Source: Liquidambar formosana (Eukaryota > Streptophyta > Magnoliopsida > Saxifragales > Altingiaceae). From it: a stretch of DNA of 64,000 nt. How positions within the stretch are numbered: position 1 is the stretch's first letter; every line of letters begins with the position of its first letter. The stretch is from assembly GCA_039720395.1 (NCBI GenBank), contig CM077834.1, positions 3,492,607 through 3,556,606 of the forward strand, in the 5' to 3' direction. Below, piece after piece: positions 58,104-64,000 of the stretch. Under the pieces are notes generated by a model. That model was given only the letters and a program-made list of their open reading frames with translations. It did not search any database and was not told the DNA's origin. The position numbers and the translations under genes were made by a program.

Positions 58104-58618
58104 GTAATGCTACCTTACACCACATTTTGTTTTACATTTTACTGGATTATGTGTATTTTAGAGGTAGGAGCGGAGCCAAGAGTTATATCCAATGGGGGCA
58201 TTGTGCTGTAATTCTGTGAAGTGAGAATTGAAAGCTCTGAAGAGTTTCTTTCTTTTATATAAAAAATTACTTTTTGGTAATCATTTTTCAATGTAATTCC
58301 AAAAAAGCATATCTTGTGTCAACTTATTACAAATTGACTATATATAGGCTTTAAAATGACTACCATCTTCCTGTTTTTGGCATTATGTTAGAAAATGGTT
58401 ACCAAATGATACTTTATCCTAAAAAAAAAAAAAAAAAATTAAAAAATGGTTGAGCCAGTGGGGGCACATGCCTCCAAAGGTGCCCCCACTGGCTCCGCCT
58501 ATGTTGAGAGAGTAAAGTTGTGAAATCCACTAATATAATTAAATCCTAAATTGAAACCTTCCTAAATGGACATTGTAAGACAAAGTGTGGGATAACGTGT
58601 AGGGCAAGGTAGCATTAT
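58104..58618. mobile_element. Nested MITEs inserted at the pseudogene E start
   Basis: Outer ends GGTAATGCTACCTTACACC and, in inverse, AATAATGCTACCTTGCCC bound about 515 bp that is absent from the same place in gene D (near 32664). Inside it, GGAGCGGAGCCAAG (58168) and TGGCTCCGCC (58473-58482) bound a second element related to the MITE at 12838-13161. Confidence 0.65.
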
Positions 58619-58964
58619 TCTTTTTTTCTTGCAAGAAGGAAATGAAAGACTTTGGACTATGATGGATGAGTCAGTGTAATGTGACTCCTCCCTATATATA
58701 AACTTGTTTGTGTGTAGTCTGTGGAGAGATGAATTTTAGTAAAGACGTGACTCATGCCAAATTTTGGAAGAGTAACCCACCGTGAACTCCAAAGCCAAGG
58801 AACCTTGAAGCAATCGAAGGAACCTCAATATCTCAACCCTTGAATAAGGACATTTCAAGATCTTGGAGAAATAACCCATTCAAGTTTTTATTCATGAAGG
58901 CAAATTCAGTAATTTTTGAATTACTTAATTTACACAACTAACCAGACACTACTATATGAAATAA

Positions 58965-58992
58965 CTAGTAGAAACCCCGGGCGATGCCCAGG
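58965..58992 (-). terminator. Helitron 3' end: hairpin plus CTAG
   Basis: A hairpin with a GC-rich stem lies about 10 nt before the terminal CTAG. This is the structure thought to stop rolling-circle transfer. Confidence 0.8.
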
Positions 58993-59189
58993 AAGCAAAC
59001 AGTAATTTTATCAAAAGTTATTACATATGTGAGAAAAAATACCTTCTGAAGTGTTCATCTTGATTAGTAGAATCTATATTTCATCACCACTTATATTAAA
59101 AGGAAAGATGAGAGATTAATTGCAAGCAATACCCTACTGGCACCTTGCTTTTTGGGTTCAATAAAAAAATTGGAACATTAAAAATAATA

Positions 59190-61482
59190 AGTATACCAAA
59201 TCTCCAAACCATTAAAACAAAAACTCACCTCACAATATATTAAGAGAAAATGTAGACTAAAAGTTGCCATTTACTAATCCATAAATCATAATATAATGAA
59301 TATTGCCATCTGATTGAAATATATAATTTTGTGGTCGATAGCATATTAGTTAGCTATTCGATATGTTTCTGTACAAATGAAATTCGAATAAGAAAAATGG
59401 ATGGCCACATACCCTTGGAGGCGCACTCCATTGAAGACCGCGTGTAATCAATCAAATGAGTCCTTTCTTGAGCCAATCAAAAGTTGAGGCACGCAACCGA
59501 ATATAAGCTTTGAATCTTATAATCCCAGGACCTACGAATAAAATATAAGCTTTGAAATCAATAAGAAAAATGCTACTAACCAAATTAAAGCAAACAAACT
59601 GAAAATGTATGGATTCATGATTTCAATTAATTTTGTTTTTGCATACACATTCCCAGCAAATCTCCAAACCATTAAAACAAAAACTCACCTCACAATATAT
59701 TTAGGGAAAATGCATACTAAAAGTTGCCATTTACTAATCCATAAATCATACTATAATGAATATTGCCATCTGACTGAAATATATAATTTTGTGGTCGATA
59801 GCATATTAGTTAGCTATTCGATATGTATCTGTACAAATGAAATTCGAATAATAAAAATGGATGTCCATATATCCTTGGAAGCGCACTCCATTGAAGACCA
59901 CGCGTAGTCAATCAAATGAGTCCTTTCTTGAGCCAATCAAAAGTTGAGGCATGCAACCGAATATAAGCTTTGAATCTTATAATCCCATGACGAATGAATA
60001 AAATATAAGCTTTGAGATCAATAAGGAAAATGCTACTAACCAAATTAAAGCAAACAAAATGAAAATTTATAGATTCATGAGTTCAATTAATTTTGTTTTT
60101 GCATACACATTCCCAGCAAATCTCCAAACCATTAAATCAAAAACTCACCTCACAATATATTTAGGGAAAATGCATACTAAAAGTTGCCATTTACTAATCC
60201 ATAAATCATACTATAATGAATATTGCCATCTGACTGAAATATATAATTTTGTGGTTGATAGCATATTAGTTAGCTATTCAATATGAATCTGTACAAATGA
60301 AATTCGAATAATAAAAATAGTGGCCATATACCCTTGGAGGCGCACTCCATTGAAGACCGCACGTAGTCAATCAAATGAGTCCTTTCTTGAGCTAATCAAA
60401 AGTTGAGGCACACAACCGAATATAAGCTTTGAATATTATAATCCCATGACCTATGAATAAAATATAAGCTTTGAGATCAATAAGGAAAATGCTACTAACG
60501 AAATTAAAGCAAACAAAATGAAAATTTATAGATTCATGAGTTCAATTAATTTTGTTTTTGCATACACATTCCCGGCAAATCTCCAAACCATTAAAACAAA
60601 AACTCACCTCACAATATATTTAGGGAAAATGCATACTAAAAGTTGCCATTTACTAATCCACAAATCATACTATAATGAATATTGCCATCTGACTGAAATA
60701 TATAATTTTGTGGTCGATAGCATATTAGTTAGCTATTCGATATGTATCTGTACAAATGAAATTCGAATAGTAAAAATGGATGGCCATATACCCTTGGAGG
60801 CGCACTCCATTGAAGCCCACGCGTAGTCAATCAAATGAGTCCTTTCTTGAGCCAATCAAAAGTTGAGGCACGCAACCAAATATAAGCTTTGAATCTTATA
60901 ATCCCATGACCTATGAATAAAATATAAGCTTTGAGATCGATAAGGAAAATGCTACTAACCAAATTAAAGCAAACAAAATGAAAATTTATGGATTCATGAT
61001 TTCAATTAATTTTGTTTTTGCATACACATTCCCAGCAAATCTCCAAACTATTAAAACAAAAACTCACCTCACAATGTATTTAGAGGAAATGCATACTAAA
61101 AGTTGCCATTTACTAATCCATAAATCAGACTATAATGAATATTGCCATCTAACTGAAATATATAATTTTGTGGTCAATAGCATATTAGTTAGCTATTCGA
61201 TATGTATCTGTACAAATGAAATTCGAATAATAAAAATAGATGGCCATATAACCTTGGAGGCGCACTTCATTGAAGATTGCGCGTAGTCAATCAAATGAGT
61301 CCTTTCTTGAGCCAATCAAAAGTTGAGGCACGCAACCAAATATAAGCTTTGAATCTTATAATCCCATGACCTATGAATAAAATATAAGCTTTGAGATCAA
61401 TAAGGAAAATGCTACTAACCAAATTAAAGCAAACAAAATGAAAATTTATGGATTCATGATTTCAATTATTATTTTTTTTTTA
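59190..61482. repeat. Tandem satellite of about 460 bp inside the Helitron
   Basis: Unit starts, at the AAATGAAAATTTATGGATTC-like motif, are about 59602, 60057, 60516, 60976 and 61436; an earlier partial unit starts near 59190. Period is 455-460 bp and identity between units is high by eye. Each unit can be read as an ORF of about 100 codons, but changes between units are mostly amino-acid-changing and one unit has a stop, so I treat it as noncoding. Confidence 0.92.
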
Positions 61483-62399
61483 TTTTTTTTTTTTGCGTAC
61501 ACATTCCCAACAACCAAGAAGAGAAAAATAGAGTTCATCAATTCAATTACATATTATCAAATATTCAAAATGAGACTATCCCAAGTATCTCAAAGATTTT
61601 CAGCATTGCAAAAATTGTTCAGCAAAATCCATGACAAATTGACATTTAATTTGTGTACTTCCAAACTCAACTAATACAAATTATAGAAACTAATGAAAGA
61701 AGCTCATAGCGCACATGTTAAATGAAGATCAATGACACATATAACTAAATAGGGATAGCCGGATGGATTGGGGGAAAGTAATCCATGCATTGAGTCAATG
61801 GGAATGGTCGTAATGACCCACCACTTAATTCCTACGATCAACCATGCCAAATCAATATTATTGTATAATCAATGATAAATTTATATTTCTCGTCCATCAT
61901 TGGTAATACATTCCTATTCTTGCTTTGGTCTTCACTCTATATGCAACATAGAAATTATAAACAAAGTAAGAAATGCCCAATTCAAATTTCTGCCCTTTTA
62001 TTTGAATTTGAAGAAACCCAAACGATTTTTGTTTTCAACTGCAATAACTGAAATAAAAAACACAGGTCTTCACACCAAAAATAAAATAAAATAAAATCAC
62101 ATACCCATATTGCTCCCCAATAATTTGTCCAAAAGAAATACAGTTCAGAACTAAACGCCAGCATACACAGAATCAAAATCTCATCCATTCAAAGTGGCAC
62201 AGGTGATTACACAATGTCACCTGTTACAAAATAGAGTTCATCAATTCAATTACATAATACACAGATCAGTTTAAAGGAGCTTAACCTCTTAAGTATTATC
62301 CATTTACCGCTCCATGTCAGTCCAAATTAAAAAGAAAAAGCAAAAACATAAAATGAGAAGGGATAGGAAAATGTAAATCAGTTTAAAGTAGCTTTGAAG

Positions 62400-62690
62400 A
62401 TTATACCATTTTTGTAATAAAAATGAAGAATACCTGCAGCCGAGGAGCTTTCAAGATGTACTAAAAACCCTAAAATGGAACAAAAAATAAAATCCATAAG
62501 AAGAAGATAAAATAAATAAAACAAATAAGACGATAGACAGAGAATGAGAGAAGGAGGAACCATACCTAAGGAAGCGCAGTTAGAAGAGATGGGGCTGTTT
62601 GAGTTTTGAAAATAAAGAGAGGAAAGGGAAGCTTTCTTCTCGAGTTGTGCGGGAGAAGCTTTGCGTTTTGCCCTATTTTCAATTTTTTTT
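62400..62690 (-). pseudogene. Exon-like segment in the Helitron, possible captured gene fragment
   Basis: On the - strand a CT-rich, GC-richer stretch (GCAAAGCTTCTCCCGCAC and CGAGAAGAAAGC) ends CCTTAG|GTATGG. A second stretch (TCTTGAAAGCTCCTCGGCTGCAG|GTATTC) looks like another exon end. This resembles a plant 5' UTR with two donor-like sites. No protein domain can be named. Confidence 0.3.
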
Positions 62691-63356
62691 TTCTTTTTTA
62701 AGTTGACAGGTGTCCTATTGTTGGTAAATAGAGTGGGGAAAAAAAAAAAGAGAATAAAAACTATGGGCTGACACGTAATTAGTTTAATAATCACCCATAG
62801 TAACCAAAGGTCCTAGGTCATAATATAAGGAAGACACTTAATGATAGTGAAGATTAGTATCATCTTAACCGTAAGTATTAAGTGAGAAGACAAACGAAAT
62901 TCAAAAAATATCCATATTAGTGTGGATAATTGCAGTATTGTGTATTACTGTTTACCAAGTCAATAGTATACTGTTTGCAAATACTATGTATTTACACTTG
63001 ATAACCAAAAGGCTGCTGTACAAATCAACAATGCAACCGGTCCAAAATAAACCCATTTAATATGTTCTTGTACAATGGATGCGGATGGGAACAAAATCAA
63101 AAACATGTCATTACATCATCCTTTAAGCCACAGCAAAAGCTCCTGTATTGTTAGGACAAAATATGGGTAAACAAAAGTAACACATCTATTGGGGAAAATA
63201 ATCAAAAGAAGTATGTATTTATTATTAAAACCAACTAAGAGATTTGAATGCAAGGTTTATTGGTGTACCTTTGTTATGTCTTGGAGGGTCAAAATCCATC
63301 ATCACCATGCCACCACTGCCATGCACCTGCATTGGAACATTAAGTCTACTTTGATA

Positions 63357-63520
63357 AATATGTTAAAGTAAATATATAAATACACAATGGCACAATTATA
63401 TGAAGTTGTAGAAAATTTATGACATTATACTTAAGATAAATATGCTAAAGTAAATATATATAAATACACAATGGCACAACTATATGAAGTTGTAGAAAAT
63501 TTATGACATTATACCTAAGA
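63357..63520. repeat. Two-copy tandem repeat, unit of about 81 bp
   Basis: AAATATGTTAAAGTAAAT through GACATTATACTTAAG is repeated with a few changes from about 63438. Confidence 0.85.
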
Positions 63521-63542
63521 ATGTATAATGGGCATTACAACG

Positions 63543-64000
63543 TCATGCATTTTGTACTCTACCAAGAGCATCCTTGTAAACCACATTTCTAGTATAACCC
63601 TCTGGCTTTCCCTGGCTAAGTATTAAGATCCTCAAACCGGCTCTTGAAGTTGTACGTGAAATTGCAACATAAAGTTGACCATGGGTGAAAACAGGGTTGG
63701 GTAAGAACACACCAACTCGATGTAATGTCTGCCCTTGACTTTTGTTTATCGTCATGGCAAAGGAAACACGCAAGGGAAACTGTCGCCTTCTAAGGACAAA
63801 TGGCAAATTTGTATCCGAAGGGGACATAACAGTCCGAGGAATAAACACTGATCGACCTATATTGGTTCCTGTTATAATTGTGGCTTCTACAATGTGTGTA
63901 TGAATCTTCTGAATGATAAGGCGTGTACCGTTACAAAGCCCAATGGATGGATCAAGGTTCCTCAATAAAACTACCGGCACACCAACCTTTAATTCTAAGC
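63543..64000 (-). CDS. Helitron RepHel helicase (PIF1-like), C-terminal end, partial
   Basis: The frame is open from the window edge (LKVGVPVVLLRNLD) to a TGA at 63543-63545, 152 codons. It contains GLCNGTRLII, INKSQGQTL and HGQLYVAISR, the late SF1B helicase motifs (V and VI region) of PIF1-type proteins in plant Helitrons. The helicase unwinds DNA during rolling-circle transposition. The Rep nuclease and the helicase N-terminus are beyond the window. Within what is visible there is no stop or frameshift, so the element may be recently active. Confidence 0.88.
   Translation of the reverse strand, partial: LELKVGVPVVLLRNLDPSIGLCNGTRLIIQKIHTHIVEATIITGTNIGRSVFIPRTVMSPSDTNLPFVLRRRQFPLRVSFAMTINKSQGQTLHRVGVFLPNPVFTHGQLYVAISRTTSRAGLRILILSQGKPEGYTRNVVYKDALGRVQNA

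Larger units (their letters stand above)
58965..64000 (-). mobile_element. Helitron, 3' portion (continues beyond the window)
   Basis: On the - strand the 3' terminus reads GGTTTCTACTAG at 58965, preceded by a GC hairpin (CCTGGGC, loop, GCCCGG; about 58977-58992). It ends CTAG next to T, as Helitrons do. The paralogous flank in the gene D unit (near 33010) and at 54870 reads GAAATAATTGTAAATAAATG without interruption, so insertion was between A and T with no duplication. Contents: a 460-bp satellite (59190-61482), an exon-like fragment (about 62400-62690), a short tandem repeat (63357-63520) and the helicase C-terminus. The 5' TC end is outside the window. Confidence 0.85.

Noticed and set aside
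62378..62794. 138-codon - strand ORF
   Set aside because: Contains long Phe and Lys runs from simple sequence and crosses two likely splice donors; treated as an exon-like noncoding fragment instead.

Overview
This window is nuclear DNA from a flowering plant, most likely a eudicot. The evidence is multi-exon genes with GT/AG introns, plant-specific gene families (an EDM2-type regulator, MBOAT wax synthases, GRP-family secreted peptides), AT-rich intergenic DNA and a dense mix of plant transposons (Ty1/copia, TRIM, LINE, Helitron, MULE, hAT, Tourist and Stowaway MITEs). Species cannot be fixed from the sequence alone.

Layout. (1) 1-9569, + strand: the 3' part of an EDM2 homolog. Six exons encode its methyltransferase-like domain and C-terminal tail. 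One intron (1471-6428) is about 5 kb and is packed with nested transposons. (2) 10893-14696, + strand: two tandem wax synthase / sterol acyltransferase-like MBOAT genes with single-exon coding regions. (3) 14697-17340: intergenic, with a decayed non-LTR retrotransposon. (4) 17340-29094, + strand: a complete nuclear DNA topoisomerase I (type IB) gene, with 15 coding exons, 907 residues and a probable leader intron. (5) 31554-58097, - strand: a tandem array of small secreted histidine-rich peptides of the GRP (PF07172-like) family. Four members look intact (31.6-32.7, 41.6-42.2, 50.9-51.5 and 55.8-56.5 kb), one is a pseudogene (58.0 kb) and one is only an orphan 3' flank (49.7 kb). All intact members share a two-exon structure with a phase-1 intron; three have a clear CTATAAATAG TATA box and the divergent member a diverged one. 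The repeat units have been expanded differently by insertions: a Ty1/copia element nested in a TIR element (34.1-41.6 kb), a Pack-MULE-like element (43.0-44.7 kb), several hAT-like MITEs, a Tourist pair and a Stowaway. Because the units are paralogous, many insertions can be checked against an empty site elsewhere in the same window. (6) 58965-64000, - strand: the 3' part of a Helitron. It has the CTAG end and hairpin, a 460-bp satellite, an exon-like possible captured fragment, and the C-terminal end of a RepHel/PIF1 helicase running off the window.

The protein genes do not form a pathway. EDM2 and TOP1 are chromatin and DNA housekeeping genes, the wax synthases act in surface lipid or sterol ester formation, and the GRP array probably makes apoplastic, possibly metal-binding peptides. 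The unusual parts of the window are the His-rich array, with one strongly diverged member (81 aa) recoverable only by splicing, and a copia element whose gag-to-integrase half has been replaced by about 3.4 kb of unrelated repeat-rich DNA carrying a long antisense ORF. All intron/exon calls are my own reading of splice sites and frames; no search or alignment was run.
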